Shown piece after piece: positions 47,136 through 59,745 of a stretch of 64,000 bases of DNA. Origin of the DNA: Diphasiastrum complanatum (taxonomy: Eukaryota; Streptophyta; Lycopodiopsida; Lycopodiales; Lycopodiaceae). The translations under genes were made by a program, and so were the position numbers. Positions within the stretch are counted from its first letter, which is position 1. The number at the start of each line of letters is the position of its first letter. The notes under the pieces were generated by a model, which was given only the letters and a program-made list of their open reading frames with translations, made no database searches and had not been told where the DNA came from. The stretch covers positions 22,797,912 through 22,861,911 of the forward strand of contig CM055093.1 of assembly GCA_029204225.1 (NCBI GenBank), in the 5' to 3' direction.

Positions 47136-50100
47136 TCAACAAACTTTAAGTACAGAAAGCCTTGATCTAAACTTATCAAACTTTTCTCCAATAAGTGGCT
47201 TAGTGAAAATATCAGCTAGTTGTTCTTCTGTGTTACAATGAACAACATGAATTTCACGACTCAGTAGCCTCTCACGTATGAAGTGATACTGAATTTCAAT
47301 GTGTTTAGTTCTCGCATGGAACACTGGATTCTTTGCTACCTGAATGCCACTCTGACTGTCGCTATGTAAAGTCGTGGGATTTTTCTGCTTCATGCCAATT
47401 TCTTCCAAGATTCGTCTCAACCATATAGCTTCCTGTGCTGCACTACACATTGCCTTATACTCTGCTTCTGTGGTGGAAAGAGCAATTGTACTTTGCTTCT
47501 TACTAGACCAGGAAAAGCAACTACCACAAAACTGGAATATATATCATGTGGTGGATCTAAAATCATCATAGTCACCTCCCCAATCTACATCCACATAGCC
47601 ACACAACTCAGGTAAACCATCATGCTTTCTATAAATCAAGCCATACTCTGAAGTGCCTTTCACATAATGCAAAATGCGTTTAGCTGCCTTCCAATGAGTT
47701 TCCGTAGGTGCTGCCATAAACTGACTTACAATGCCAATAGCATAGCATATATCTGGTCTAGTCGTGGTAAGGTAAATCAATCTCCCTACTAACTGTCTAT
47801 ATAGCGTAGCATCAAATGACTGTGACTCATCAAGCTTAGAAAGCTTTTTACCTGTTCAATAGGAGTGTTTACTAGTTTGCAATCCTGCAACCTAAACCTG
47901 TGCAGCAACTCTTTGACATATTTCACCTGTGTTAGACCCACTTCATGTCCTTTTTGTCACACTTCTACTCCAAGGCAGTAATGCATCAGGCTGAGATCTG
48001 TCATCTCGAATTGTTCCATGAGGTCTTTCTTGATCATGTCTATCATCTCTTGATTATTTCCTGTAATAATCAAGTCATCAACATAAAGAGCAATCAAAGC
48101 AACCATACCATCAAAGCATAAGACATATAGATTTGGATCAGAATGTGTTCTCACCATCCCCTTTGAACGAAAGTAGGCATCAATCCTGCTATACCACGCA
48201 CATGGTGCTTGTTTAAAACCATAAAGCGCTTTCTTCAAACGACATACTTTATTTTCCTGTCCTTTCGTTACAAAGCCTTCAGGTTGATCCATGAACACTT
48301 CTTCTTCTAACTCACCATTTAGAAAAGCAGATTTCACATCCATCTGATGAAAAGGCCAACCAAAATGTGAAGCTAAAGCAATAAGTAGACGTAGAGTATT
48401 CCACTTACAAACTGGCGCAAAGGTCTCCTCATAGTCGATGCCTTTATTTTGTGCATACCCTTTGATCACTAATCTTGCTTTGTGTTTTTCTATACTTTCA
48501 TCTGCATGGTACTTGGTCCTGTATACCCATTTGCAACCAACGAATTTCCTGCCAACTGGTGGTTCTACTAAGTCCCATGTGCTATGCTTAGCAATTGACT
48601 CCATCTCCTCTCCCATGGCCTTGACCCAAATGTCATCATGCTTCGCTTCACCATAAGTCAAAGGTTCTTTGCTTTGAATAATGCCAGATAAGAGAGCATA
48701 ATTTGCTTCATGCCATTTAGGTAGTATCTTCTCTCTTGTTGATCTTCGTAGCTCTCCCTGGTTAGATGATCCTGGAAAGTCATCTATGTCGCGGCTCTCC
48801 AACAATCTCTCAAACCACTTAGAGAGCTTTATGTCAAGTGATTGGCTTCCTGGTGAAAATGTATCCCATGGTACATCCTTCTCTTTGTATTTGTCACCTG
48901 CAACTTCAATCCTTCTTGCACCAAAAGGTTTGTCCCTATCTCTCCAGCCCGTTTCTTGAGATTGAGTAGTAGTATCTTGAGATGTATCCTCATGTTCATC
49001 AGTCGAAAGGTCAATGAATGGATCATCATCAGGTGGTATCCTCACTATACCATCTTTCCCACTGGATGTGTCTATCTTCTCAGCATCCTCGTCTTCATAC
49101 ATCTTGGATTCATCAAAGATAACATCACGGCTTATATGGATTTTGTTTTCGACTGGATCAAAACATCTATAGCCCTTTACACGATCATCATATCCTAGGA
49201 ATATGCACTTGATAGCTTTTACATCAAGTTTACGTCTCTCTTCCTTAGGAATGTGTACAAAGGCCTTACATCCAAAGATTTGCAAGTGATTCACCTTTGG
49301 CTTCTTCTTCGTGAATGCTTCCTCAGGTGTTATCTTTGGTATGGCAATGGTAGGACTTCTATTTTGAAGATAGACTGCCGTGCTACATGCTTCTGACCAA
49401 AAGTCTTTTGGTAGTTTCATCTCAACTAGCATAGATCTAGCACTTTCCACAATTGTACGGTTTTGTGCTCAGCTACACCATTGAGAGCAGGAGTATGAGC
49501 TTGCGTAAATTGTCTTTGATCCCACATTGATCACAAAGATCATTGAAATCATTAGACTTGTACTCACCTCCACTATCTGATCTTAGGACTTTGATCTTCC
49601 TACCTGTCTGATTTTCAACCAATGCTTTGAAGCTCTTGAGGTTATCAAATGCATCTGATTTCTTCTTCAAGAAGTAGATCCATGTCTTACGTGACATATC
49701 ATCAATAAAGGTCATGAAATACAAGGCTTTACCTAAGGACATAGTCCTCATAGGCCCGCATAAATCTGTGTGGATTAAATCCAAGATGTTCTTTGCTCTT
49801 GCAATACCCCCTTTATTGAACTTCTCTCAATGCTGCTTCCCATATACACAAGATTCGCACATCGATTTCAAGTGATCTATGGTAGGCAATCCTGTTACCA
49901 TCTCCAATTTTCTCATCAAACTAAGGCTTCCCAAGTTCAAGTGACCAAGCCTCTTATGCCACAACTCAGTTTGCGAAGGAATGGACGATACAAGTCCATG
50001 TCGCCCCTTGATTGTAGCATTCAACCTGTATAATTTTGTATTGGGATCTCTTACTCCATCCGTAATAACTTTGAACTTCTGGTTCACAAAGCAATGATCA

Positions 50101-51226
50101 TGGGCAAATTCTACTTTCAACTTTTGATCAATAATGACTCCAACAAAAAGTAGATTTTTCTTCAAACCTGGTACGTAAAGTACCTCCCTGATTATCCTGC
50201 TTTTGCCATCAGGTAGTTGGATTGAAACGGTGCCTATCCCCTTGATCATGCACACCTCACCATTTGCTTGTGAGACAGATGTTCCATTATCCAACACCTT
50301 CAAACTACTAAACCAATTCTTGTTACCTGTCATGTGTCTTGTGGCTCCTGAGTCAATATACCATGCTTGATCATCTTGATTAGATGACAATGCAGATATG
50401 AAGATGCTAGAGTCTTCAATCTCACCCTCATCGACAAGGTCACCTTTTTGTTTTGGTTCCCCCTTGTCTTGTTCCGCCAGGAATTTGCGACATTCTCTCT
50501 TCCAATGGCCCTTTTTACCACAATGGAAGCACTTGTCTTTCTTCTTAGTTTTATTGGAAGATCCCTCATCCTCCTGAGATTTGGCAAATTGCTGCTTAGA
50601 CTTCTTCTTGCCCTTGCCCTTGCCTTGTTTTTGGCGTGTCGCAAGTGCCTGATCGTCAACATTTTGACGTCTAGCTTTCACCATTTTTCGTCGTTGCTCT
50701 TCCTGCATCAAGATTCTGTGAGCTCATCAAAGGTTGGCAATCTTTCTCTTGATGCTATTCACAAACATCTGATAGGATTCTGCAATGCCACACAATGCAT
50801 TGCCAGCTCCACATCACGTATGCGCTCGCCAATAGAATGCAGCTCATCTCTCATTGTCTTGATTCTGGTCATGTACGTTTGAATGTGCTCTCCTTGTTCC
50901 ATGCGGGCACTATTCAACTTTGACTTCAAAAACATGATTCTTGATGGATTTGACGTTTCGAACTGTTCCTTTAGCACATCCCAGGCATGTCTGAGTGTAA
51001 TAGCATTACAAATGTGGGTAATGATGTGATCCTTCACTGACAAGTTAATGAAGGTCAAAGCTTTCCTCATCTTTTTGTCGAACACTTTGATGTCTGCTTC
51101 ATTTGGTGGCCTTTTCTCATCACCTGTGACGACTTCCCACACGTCTTCCTCCATCGATATGTTTTTCATTTTAAATTTCCACACTGCATAGTTCAAAATC
51201 CCGTCCAATTTGCTACTTTCACTCAA
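47136..51226 (-). pseudogene. Ty1/copia polyprotein, nearly complete, frameshifted
   Basis: Read from 51226 down. Gag: MSESSKLDGILNYAVWKFKM and FLKSKLNSARMEQGEHIQTY. Zinc knuckle CFHCGKKGHWKREC (about 50530). Protease AWYIDSGATRHMTG. Pre-integrase LWHKRLGHLNLGSL with CESCVYGKQH. Integrase DLIHTDLCGPM, FIDDMSR, LRSDSGGEY and, after a shift, ESARSMLVEMKLPKDFWSEA. RT: WVYRTKYHADESIEKHKARL, GIDYEETFAPV, QMDVKSAFLNGELEEEVFMD, ALYGFKQAPCAWY and the catalytic YVDDLIITGN. RNase H: TRPDICYAIGIVSQFM and DWGGD, then EAIWLRRILEEIG and LADIFTKPL. Breaks lie near 50730, 49800, 49470, 47950 and 47500. No LTR follows 51226; instead an unrelated spliced gene remnant starts within 20 bases. Confidence 0.92.
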
Positions 51227-51245
51227 AATGGACTCTCCTGCAATT

Positions 51246-51313
51246 GTAAGTTTTTTTGAGTTAGCATTTTTTTAAATTATATTTTTCTTGAGATGGTTTT
51301 GTTGGTTTTGCAG
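51246..51313 (+). other. Intron of the unrecognised two-copy gene (copy 1)
   Basis: CAATT|GTAAGT at 51246 and TTTTGGTTTTGCAG at 51300-51313 form a 68-base intron. It sits at the same place as the 87-base intron in copy 2 (63549-63635). Confidence 0.6.
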
Positions 51314-52155
51314 ATTTGTATCCATCAAATTTTGTTGAATGACAAACAATTCAATCGATTGGAGGAATAGTCGATGTCATACATTCGGATATCGGTATTT
51401 TACAATATAAAGGTCATTCTCCAAAATTACTTTTAGATTCAAGAGTTTTTTTTTTATGATCACACATATTTTCCTGATAAAAATGGTTTAGTAGGTAGAT
51501 TAGAGCCATATCCTCTACTAGATTTTTTGAGTGAGGAATGGATTTCTCTTGATGCAGCAATTTCAGAAAGTTTTTGATCTAGGCTATATATTGATATTCA
51601 GAGTATATTAAAATGTAGCACTGGATCAAAGAATAATAAAGTAAGTTGGTATCTACTTTTTACTATTTTTGTTGATTTTTTTTTCAAATGCAATGTTCGA
51701 AAAACGAAGACAATGTTTATTTGTAAGGACTTGAGTGTTGAAATAATCGCCGAGTTGTTGGATGATGGTTGGAATACAGAACAAAATCAGCAAGTTGCAT
51801 GCAAAGTATGTTACTCAGCCATGACATTTAGATATCACATCAAAAAACAAATGCTCACTTTGCTGCTCAATTATAGAAGATGAATTAAATGCAAAAATGT
51901 TTGGAAGCCACTTGATCAAGATTTTGGTATAAGACATGTTGCAATTCGATCTACCTCAGTACTATGAATTTCGATTGAATGGTGTAAACGTATGTTATGC
52001 CATATAAACATATATTTTTTTTTCTATTTCTAAGTGAATCGGTTTCATAAAATATATTAACTAAAACAATTTCTCTTGTGTAGGTAAGAGTAAGGCAGGA
52101 AGAGCATATAAAATGCAAAGATATTGGAACATCCATCGAAATTGAAGATCCATAG
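51314..52155 (+). pseudogene. Unrecognised spliced gene family, copy 1
   Basis: Exon 51314-51989 and last exon 52084-52155, on the plus strand. Readable parts are IGGIVDVIHSDIGILQYKGH, GRLEPYPLLDFLSEEWISLD, AAISES, FFFKCNVRKTKTMFICKDLS, VEIIAELLDDGWN, IKKQMLTLLLNY, WKPLDQD and YYEFRLNGVN. After an intron (GTATGT at 51990, TAG at 52081-52083) comes VRVRQEEHIKCKDIGTSIEI and a stop at 52153-52155. All parts align with copy 2 at 62589-63846. Several premature stops and frame changes are present and a segment before YYEFRLNG is deleted, so it is a pseudogene. The last exon (FRLNG..V..RQE..IKC.DIG) faintly recalls a ubiquitin-like fold, which is speculation. Confidence 0.6.
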
Positions 52156-54480
52156 ATTATGAACTATGGAATTTTGTATTAAGTGATACAATTTTTTGTA
52201 TACATCATTTTTGAGAATATATGAACCACTTTTTCTATGACGCTCTTTCATTTCTATGATGTCCATTTCCATGGTGCAAAATACAATGTAATTGCAACTA
52301 GATAATATGAGTTTTCGATAACAAGATTCATTGTCTCCTACAGGAAATGCATTATCTCCATTGGGGAGATCTTCCGTCACTTGAACTCCAGTGACCATTA
52401 CAATCAGATATCAAATTGACGCTTGCCCTTGTTGAAGTCTCATATATATCGGTTGTATTTTTGTCTTCATTGCCTTGGTTTGTATTGTCCTTGTCTTGGC
52501 ATATTTGGATATGTTCAGATGATGATCTGATCAAAGCTTTGCTGTAACAAATCTAAGTGAACTAATGTCACATGTTTGGATTGGTTGTAGCAAAGGTTCG
52601 ATCAGATCATCTTTCTAAACTTATCCAAAAAAAACCATGGTGAAGGTAAGGCAGACCAAGGCTATGAATGAATCATAACATGAATTAATAACAGAAAAAA
52701 AAACAAATAAGAACAACCATAAAAAACTATGAATATATTTCTATTAAAAAATTTTGTATATGTGTCTCATCCACAGCAAGTGAAACGAATTTTTTATGAG
52801 TATCAACTATCTATGATCTCTAAATCCATTTCTCTAGTTGGAAGTAGCTTGGATGGAAAACACTCTGCCACTGCAACTGGATATGAAATTTTGATCACAA
52901 GCTTTATGGTCTCCTGCCTGAAGTGCATTATTTCCATTGGGGAGACCTTCGGACATTTAAACTGAAAAAAACATAAACACAGTTAAATGTTATTAATCAA
53001 AAGATTAGTTATTAGGAATTTGATTATGAAAAAAATTACAAAAACACAATTAAATGTTATTAATCAAAGATTACCTCTATAGTCACGGACGTAACAGATT
53101 CCATAGTCTACAAGCCAGAAAATTTTTTTCTATACTATCCGCGTGTCCAATCATTTAGACAGGTTAGTGTAATAATTTTTGCTAGCCTGAGTGTTGAGAA
53201 GGCCAAGCTTCCTTGTTTGGGACCACAACATTAATCAAGATTATAGACTCAAGATGATTGTTTTACAAAGAGTGAGATTCTTTCACAAGTAGTATCTTAG
53301 ACAAAACAAATATCCAGCTAAAGTGTCTCTTGCGCAGGAGAGTGGCCTTCCTTTTGACGAGAAGAATCCAATCTCCTCTTTGAAAAAATATGATAATTTT
53401 TTTCATCTAGTCTTCTGTACTGGACAAGTGATTTTCAAAAGTTTCAACTCTTTCTGAATTTAGTACATTTTTTTTCCAATTTTTTTTGAGATTTGGTATT
53501 TACACAATAAACTTTGTTCCAGATCCGAGATCTTGTAGACAAAATTTTTGACAAGTGGTAGAGGTTTGAAATAAAAGAACAAATTTCGAAAGGGGTGTCC
53601 TCTTCAAAATAAAAAAATAACTCAGCCGACACTTGCTCCCATCCCTCAGGATATGGAAATATCCGAGTGAAAAAACATGCAAGGCATTCCTTTGGAGGAT
53701 GTTGTTGTGAGCATCCTTTCAAGAGTGGCAAATAATTAGCTCATCCTTGCAGAAATGGAAAAAGAATTTTTTTATTTTATTTCTCTTCTAATTTTAGTCA
53801 CTATTAAATTAATGAATTTCTAACATCAATTTTTTTCAGACATAAACTTTTCATGAAAGTGGAAGAGGCAAGAGTCTCAATTCTCAAGATTGGGCAAAAT
53901 GCCAAGCATTGTACCCAAACAGCTCCAAGGATGAAGAGCTTCAAAGAATTTTAATTTTGTTCAAAGATATGGTACGCCTACCTTTCAAATTGTACAAAAA
54001 ATTGTCTATGCTGAGCATGAGTATTTATCACATGAGTTGTTGATTCTGATAGACACTTTCTTGAGCAATTTAGGACCCACCTTCGAAAGGCAAAAGCTGA
54101 GAGAAGGTAAAAGGAGAGTCAACAAGCTGGATACTCAAAAATTTACGATGATCAAAAGGAGACATTTTTTCAGAAGTCTATTGATGATCCTCCATGTTCA
54201 TATATAATTCAATAAGACGATGCAAGGTAAATCACAAAGTTTGTGAGAAGAAGACCATACACCCTTTACATTGCAGACATTCCGCTTAAATTCACTTTAG
54301 TTTTTTTTGTGTTACGAGATTAAACTGGTGGGCTCGTTGACTGACTATCGCCCTTTCCAATATACAGAGATGAAGGAGATAGTTGTTGGTTTTCTGAAGG
54401 TCACTACAACTCCATTGTGGAGGATAGTGGTATTCCACTCCAGTTGGCAACAAGTTGGCGTGCACAAAGCACTTTTCGAA
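52156..54480. other. Decayed sequence with a duplicated segment
   Basis: TGCATTATCTCCATTGGGGA at about 52348 and TGCATTATTTCCATTGGGGA at about 52924 mark two copies of a short segment; the minus strand reads EDLPNGDNAFPVGDNE or EGLPNGNNALQAGDHK. This may be one exon of a small unrecognised gene, duplicated about 575 bases apart. The rest shows no supported gene. Confidence 0.4.
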
Positions 54481-54495
54481 GTCTTGAATACAGGA

Positions 54496-54515
54496 ATGTG
54501 TGTGTGTGTGTGTGT
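54496..54515. repeat. (GT)n microsatellite
   Basis: About 20 bases of GT. Confidence 0.9.
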
Positions 54516-55062
54516 AGTGCAAACCGTGAAATACTTCTTGGGTTTAAGGGCGGACATGAGTTTTGGGCGGCCAGGGCATGGCTTTGGGCGGGTTCACAGA
54601 GGAAAGTGAAAATTTTGAAAAATGGAGAGTTTTTTCTTTTGGGCAGGTTAGATTGTGGCTGCCCATGGGACAGCGCGACCGCTGCCCAAAAAAAAAACGT
54701 GAAGGAAAATGTGGTTTCCGGGCAGCTCACGTTGCCCCCGTCACAATGTGAGCGGCTCGGAAACACTAAAGTTTTAATTATAATAGATAATACTTAGGAT
54801 TTTGCTATTCGTCACCTTCAATGCAATAGGTTAAACGGCTAAAGTTCTTATCTTAGGCGTCACATAATCATCTAGTATACCTAGTATGCACCTAGTGGTT
54901 ATCCATGTCTTTTGGCATTGCATTCTTTGTGAATGTTTGCACACAAATTTAATACACTTCCAAGTTGCTCGATAATTGCCAACATTTTGAAGCTTGTTAG
55001 GAATTTATAAATAAACAAGACATTTGGACAAACCACCCCCCCTCCCTCTCCACCCCTCCCCC

Positions 55063-55580
55063 TCTCTCCACCCGCCGTGGCTGGTGGAGGGAAGCGACAA
55101 ATTTTTTTTTTGAAAATTTCTCTCCACCCGCTGCGGCGAGTGGAGGGGACCGACAAAAAATATTTTGAAAAAAAAAATCTTTTCAAAAATTTTATGTATG
55201 TATGGATGTCCTCTCCACCTGCCGCGAAGGGTGGAGGGGGCTAGTTGGAAAAAAAAAAGAAAAAAATTGAAATATTTTTTTTTGCATGCCCCCTCCACTT
55301 GCCGTGGTGGGTGGAGGGGACCAACAAAAAAAAAATTCAAAATTCTTTTTTTCAAAATTCTCTGTTAAAGATTTTTTTTTTGAAACTTTGTTTTTGTCGG
55401 TCCCTTCTACCCGTCGCGGGTGGAGAGGACTGGCAAAAAACAAATTGAAATTTGTTTTTTTTAGAATTCTTTTATGAAGATTTTTGTTCTTGACTCTTTA
55501 AATTTGAATGTTTTTTTTTTTTCAAAATTCTTTTCTACCTGCTCCCTCTACCCGCCACGGTGGGTGGAGGGCACCAACAA
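55063..55580. repeat. Six GC-rich hairpins embedded in A/T tracts
   Basis: The core CTCCACCCGCCG.GG.GGGTGGAG recurs at 55063, 55120, 55210, 55289, 55401 and 55543, each followed by a CRACAAAAA-like tail and A or T runs. Each core is a hairpin; the clearest has arms CCCCTCCAC (55290-55298) and GTGGAGGGG (55311-55319). Gly-Pro-rich reading frames across it on both strands are by-products of the repeat. Confidence 0.85.
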
Positions 55581-56035
55581 AAAAATAAAATTCAAAAAAC
55601 TTCAAAATTATTTTTTGAATTCATTTTTTGTTTTGGTGCTCGGAGATATATATCTCCCCCCCACCACTTCCGTCCACCTGCAAGAAATAAAAAAAAAAAA
55701 TCTAAATATTAAACTCTTAAACAATCCAAAATAAAATCAAAATAGCTAAATAGAAGATAAGAATAAATAGTTGTTCTAAAGCACAAATAAAATTTTTATT
55801 GAACAAAACCCTTGATATAAAGCATAGGAGGGAAATATCTACAAACTAAATATCTTATTTTACTTGTGAAATTAACAAGCTTCGGAGATATGGTTTTTTA
55901 AGTTTCAGTCACCTTGATCTTGATGGAAGAAAATGGTTCCAACGATCGATTCGAAATTCCTTGTAGAATGTCTCATCTAATATAGTATTTTTATGGATAT
56001 GTACAGCTCATCGATCCATGTCAAATTGTTCCAAA
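55581..56035. other. AT-rich noncoding stretch
   Basis: Holds A and T runs and no supported gene. Confidence 0.4.
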
Positions 56036-56245
56036 GTTGTGTACAGGTAAGCACTCCAAGGCTAGTTGTTTATTTTGTTTCTTTACTTGACACGTCACGA
56101 GCGCGTTTTTGACTATTATCTATCCAAGACGAACGTGTTTTCATATTTCCAAGTTGTATACAAGTCAACAATCCAAGGCTAGTTGTTTATTTTGTTTCTT
56201 TGTTTGCCACGACGCGAACACATTTTTGACTATTATCTGTCCACA
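56036..56245. repeat. 117-bp tandem duplication
   Basis: CCAAGGCTAGTTGTTTATTT and TTTTTGACTATTATCT occur twice with an offset of about 117 bases. The copies have diverged at scattered positions. Confidence 0.85.
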
Positions 56246-56760
56246 TCATCAAAATACAAATATGACCAACATAGCAAAACTAGTTGAAATTTTTCACAAT
56301 CGCAATATAGTTTATTTGAATTTAATAGGCATAGTTCATGCACTGAGGAAAAGGGGTTGTTACTCAAAGTCTGATAGTTCGAACACAGATATTATCTATC
56401 GAGTCTTTCTTCATCCCCCTTCACTTTTCATTTTTTTCTAACAAATAGTAGATGTATTTTTCATCATTCAGAAATACATATTGCTTTCAGTAATTTGACA
56501 TATGACTTGTCTTATTCTACTATTTCTCTTATTCATGCTATTATGATCGGAGTTCTGAGAACTGGCAAGAAAGTGATCTTTTTCTATCATTCATTTTTTG
56601 CACTTGTGAATGATAATAAGTTGTGTTTATGGTAGTATCGAATTAGTTTTGTTATTACATTAACTATTGTTTCTACTATCGACTATCGAACTATCATTCT
56701 CGAATAATTAATTGAACTATCATTGTTGAATAGTTATTCGACTGATATGCAGCTTGTTTT
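56246..56760. other. AT-rich noncoding stretch
   Basis: No supported gene or RNA. Short repeats of ACTATC and TCGA occur near 56.65-56.75 kb. Confidence 0.35.
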
Positions 56761-57805
56761 TTAACATGCCGTTAGAATAGACTTTTTACAACCTACAAAA
56801 GGTACAAGAGTTGAGAAAAAATCCTTTTGGAATGTCATGTGAGAACTAGCCCCACTATCAATCCACCATGTGTCATTGGAGTAGCTCTTTGATGTTGATG
56901 TAGAAGCCATCAAGGATGAATCCACTTCATCCTCATTTTCCTCAAGAGTGAGGTTGCCTTGTTTGCTCTCTCCTTGTGCATTCTTCTTCTTGAAACACTC
57001 GGATGCAAAGTGCCCCTTCTTTCCACAAAAGAAGCACTTGAGTTTGGCTTTGTTCTTCTTTCCACCTTTGGAGCTTAATGGTTGATCATCATTCTTGGTC
57101 TCCTTGTGTTGGATCTTCTTCTTTGACTTTGCCTTTCCCTTGCTTGAGAAGTTAGCCTTCTCATCACCATCATGCAACTTTAAGGATCCAATCCTTTGCT
57201 TGACATGAAGGATCCTACTCTCCTCGGCCACAAGCACACTATGGAGCTTGTCAATGGAAGGTAGTGCATCTTGAATAGCAAAGCTTTGTACAAGATTGGA
57301 GAAACTCATCTCCAAGACCATTCAAAATGATTTGAACAAGTTCATCATCATGAATACCCTCACTAATGATGGAAAATTCTTTGTTGAGAGATTTTATTCT
57401 CAAGACATACACTTGAGCACCCTCATCACTCCCTCTAATGCTTTGAAGAACTTTGTTTCTAATCATAAGCACTCTAGAGGTATTTTTGGATTCATAAATC
57501 CCTTTGAGGTAGTTCCATGCCTCCTTGGCTGAGGTACAAGATGCTACTTCCTTTAGAAGTTCATTACTAACATTCATTTTCAAGCAATGTAATGCTAGTC
57601 TAGCTCTCTTTTTGTACGTCACTTGATCTTGCCCTCCTTGAGGTTCTTCTTCCTCTTCTATGACAAGATCAAACATATCTTGGAGCACAAGTAGTGACTC
57701 CATTCTTACTTTCCAAGTTGAATAATTATTAGAATTTAGCCTTTCACTAGACTCAAGAAGATAGGCTCCAATTGAACCCATTCTATCTAGTAACAAGTAC
57801 AACAA
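56761..57805 (-). pseudogene. Ty1/copia gag and protease start
   Basis: Read from 57805 down on the minus strand. Gag: MGSIGAYLLESSERLNSNNY, then STWKVRMESLLVLQDMFD, AWNYLKGIYESKNTSRVLMI and IISEGIHDDELVQIILNGLG. One frame change occurs near 57300. Then LPSIDKLHSVLVAEESRILH, a Lys-rich stretch and the zinc knuckle CFFCGKKGHFASEC. Protease start WWIDSGASSHMT. The polyprotein ends at 56761, soon after the protease motif, so the polymerase is absent. It belongs to the same gag family as the remnants at 42.5 and 40.5 kb. A primer-site-like sequence lies about 0.6 kb upstream in the right orientation. Confidence 0.87.
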
Positions 57806-58390
57806 ATGTACTATTCAAAGGCTCTCCCTTTTTCCTTTCTCAAAATTTAGCTAAAATGCTACTCTCTTGAATCTCACTAGACTCAAGAAGCAAGATCTAT
57901 AATGATCTTGAACTCAAAAAGATTTGGGAAAGTGTATTCTACACAATCTATTCTCTTAGGACCTTAGATTTGATTTTTGGAAGTGCCAATGCCTTCCTAT
58001 GGTGTTTAGAATTGGTTTTAGTTTCACTCTTGAACTAAAAAACATAAGCCTCAAACTCTCTCACAAGGATTTTTAGGTTTAATAAGATTCTAACACCATT
58101 CACTCATCAAATCTATAATGGAAACAATGGTTTTTCATAAGCACATCACTAGTTTCACTCTACACAACTTGTTTGAAGCTCAAATGTTGAAAAAACACAA
58201 AGTTTTGGTGAAAGTACAACTCCAGCAACCTCTCACACGTGTGAGAAGTACATTTGAACTTTGCACACTAATCTAAACCTCAACATCACAAGTAAACTAT
58301 TAGAAAAGGTTGCCCTCCTTCAAAGTGACTCTAGCACCAATGCTTGCACCAAAATGAGGATTTTTGGATCATCAACTAAGCTCTTTGACT
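57806..58390 (-). other. Copia leader
   Basis: Region between the gag start and the primer-site-like sequence of the minus-strand copia. It contains the perfect 16-base palindrome TCTCACACGTGTGAGA at 58231-58246. Confidence 0.5.
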
Positions 58391-58401
58391 TGGCTCTGAT
58401 A
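58391..58401 (-). other. Primer-site-like sequence of the copia element
   Basis: The minus strand reads TATCAGAGCCA, a core of the initiator-Met tRNA primer site (TGGTATCAGAGC). It directly follows LTR-like sequence ending ...ACTTTGACA. Confidence 0.65.
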
Positions 58402-59745
58402 TGTCAAAGTACAGCAAAAAGGACCAATAATAGATCTGAATCATATCCACAAGTGTGATTGGATGTTAGATTAGATCAATTATCAATCTACACAAGATTA
58501 GATAGCATTTAGATCAAATCTAGATGAATAAATCTAACAAGAACAATCATTAAGACTCAAGAGCATACATTTGATGAAATAACCATTTGCTTTCTAATTG
58601 ATCTAAATTCAATATCATATCATTAAGAACATCAACTATGTTCTCAAGAGAGACACCATACTCAACTAGTATTGCTTTACTCCAACTTTGAAATGCAAAA
58701 ATCTCACTAAAGCAAATTGATTCACCAAATGACATAAGAGAAGCAACCATGCGATGTATAGTACTTGAAATGTGCTCCTATTTCCCTTGAAATGTGAGCC
58801 ATATGAGCTCAACCATGTCTCTTGATATTCTTCTTGGAATCATAACTTGAAAAAGACTCTCCTCCTCAATCCTTGGCACACTTGAACCTCAAGATGACTC
58901 CTCAAGATCAACTTCTTGGTGCTTTTCCTTGATGGAAATCCAAGACCTCCATGTCTCAAAATGATCACAACAAACATGATCATATAATGTGTACTTCATG
59001 TGATCATCAACATTACTTATGCTAGAAACATAAGTCCAAAAATCACCACAACTTGGCATGATTTTTCTAATATTGAAATCAAGAAGTATTTCCATCTCAA
59101 TAAGGCTAAGTACTTGCTTATGGATATAAGTTTCCACTTTGGATGCTTCACTTATTCTCATAAGAAGCTAACATATTGCCTTTAAAATTGAAAATTTACA
59201 ATCTTCAACATTATGAATGAACACATCATTCATGATCTTATCAAAACCAGCAAAAAATACATTATGAAGACATTTCCATTTCCTTGACTTCATATTCAAT
59301 GTAATTTTACAAGGAAAACATGTTTTTCTATCTATTAAGGCATCACACTCAACTAGTATTGCCCTAATCCACCTCTGAGATACAAAAATCTCTTCAAAGC
59401 AGAGCATAAATGGAACTATTTTCATTTTGTGATTGCTCCTCTTTAATCTTTCTCGGTTTCTCTTGGATCATAACAATAAATTTAAACTTTTCTAAAGTTT
59501 TAAGCAAAATGCTTTTCAAGGACATGAATAAATCCAAGTTACATTAATGAAAGTGACATTTATCTTTGCATCTTGAACCAAACAATGCACTTCCTGTGCA
59601 AAAAGTACAAAAAGGACCAAGAGTGGATCCTAATCTGATCCTCGAGAGGGATTGGTTGTCAGATTACTTGATCTATCAATCTACTTGAGATTAAGATCAA
59701 TCTAGATCAATTCTAGACACAAAATCCTAACAAGAAATTGAAGGT
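58402..59745 (-). repeat. Direct repeat block containing unrecognised protein copy 1
   Basis: A 150-base segment (58402-58550; AAAAAGGACCAA, GATCAATC, CTAACAAGAA) recurs at 59597-59745. Between them lies about 1.05 kb that recurs at 61013-62120. The arrangement suggests a duplicated element with a shared terminal segment. Confidence 0.6.
58550..59425 (-). pseudogene. Unrecognised protein with internal repeats, copy 1
   Basis: Read from 59425 down: CFEEIFVSQRWIRAILVECD, MKSRKWKCLHNV, MNDVFIHN, CKFSILKAIC, MRISEASKVETYIHKQVLSL, IMPSCGDFW and HVCCDHFETWRSWISIKE. A second related unit follows: CFSEIFAFQSWSKAILVEYG, DQLESKWLFHQMYALES. The two units share CF.EI....W.KAILVE and a S.KW core. Stops and frame changes make it a pseudogene. 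It aligns throughout with copy 2 (61013-62282). No known domain was recognised. Confidence 0.5.

Noticed and set aside
54404-54797. Overlapping frames of 120-126 codons on both strands
   Set aside because: They cross a GT microsatellite and GC-rich repeats, have no recognisable motif and overlap each other antisense.
54899-55734. Overlapping Gly-Pro-rich frames on both strands
   Set aside because: They follow from the repeated CTCCACCCGCCG hairpins and A/T runs; the same peptides occur in several frames.
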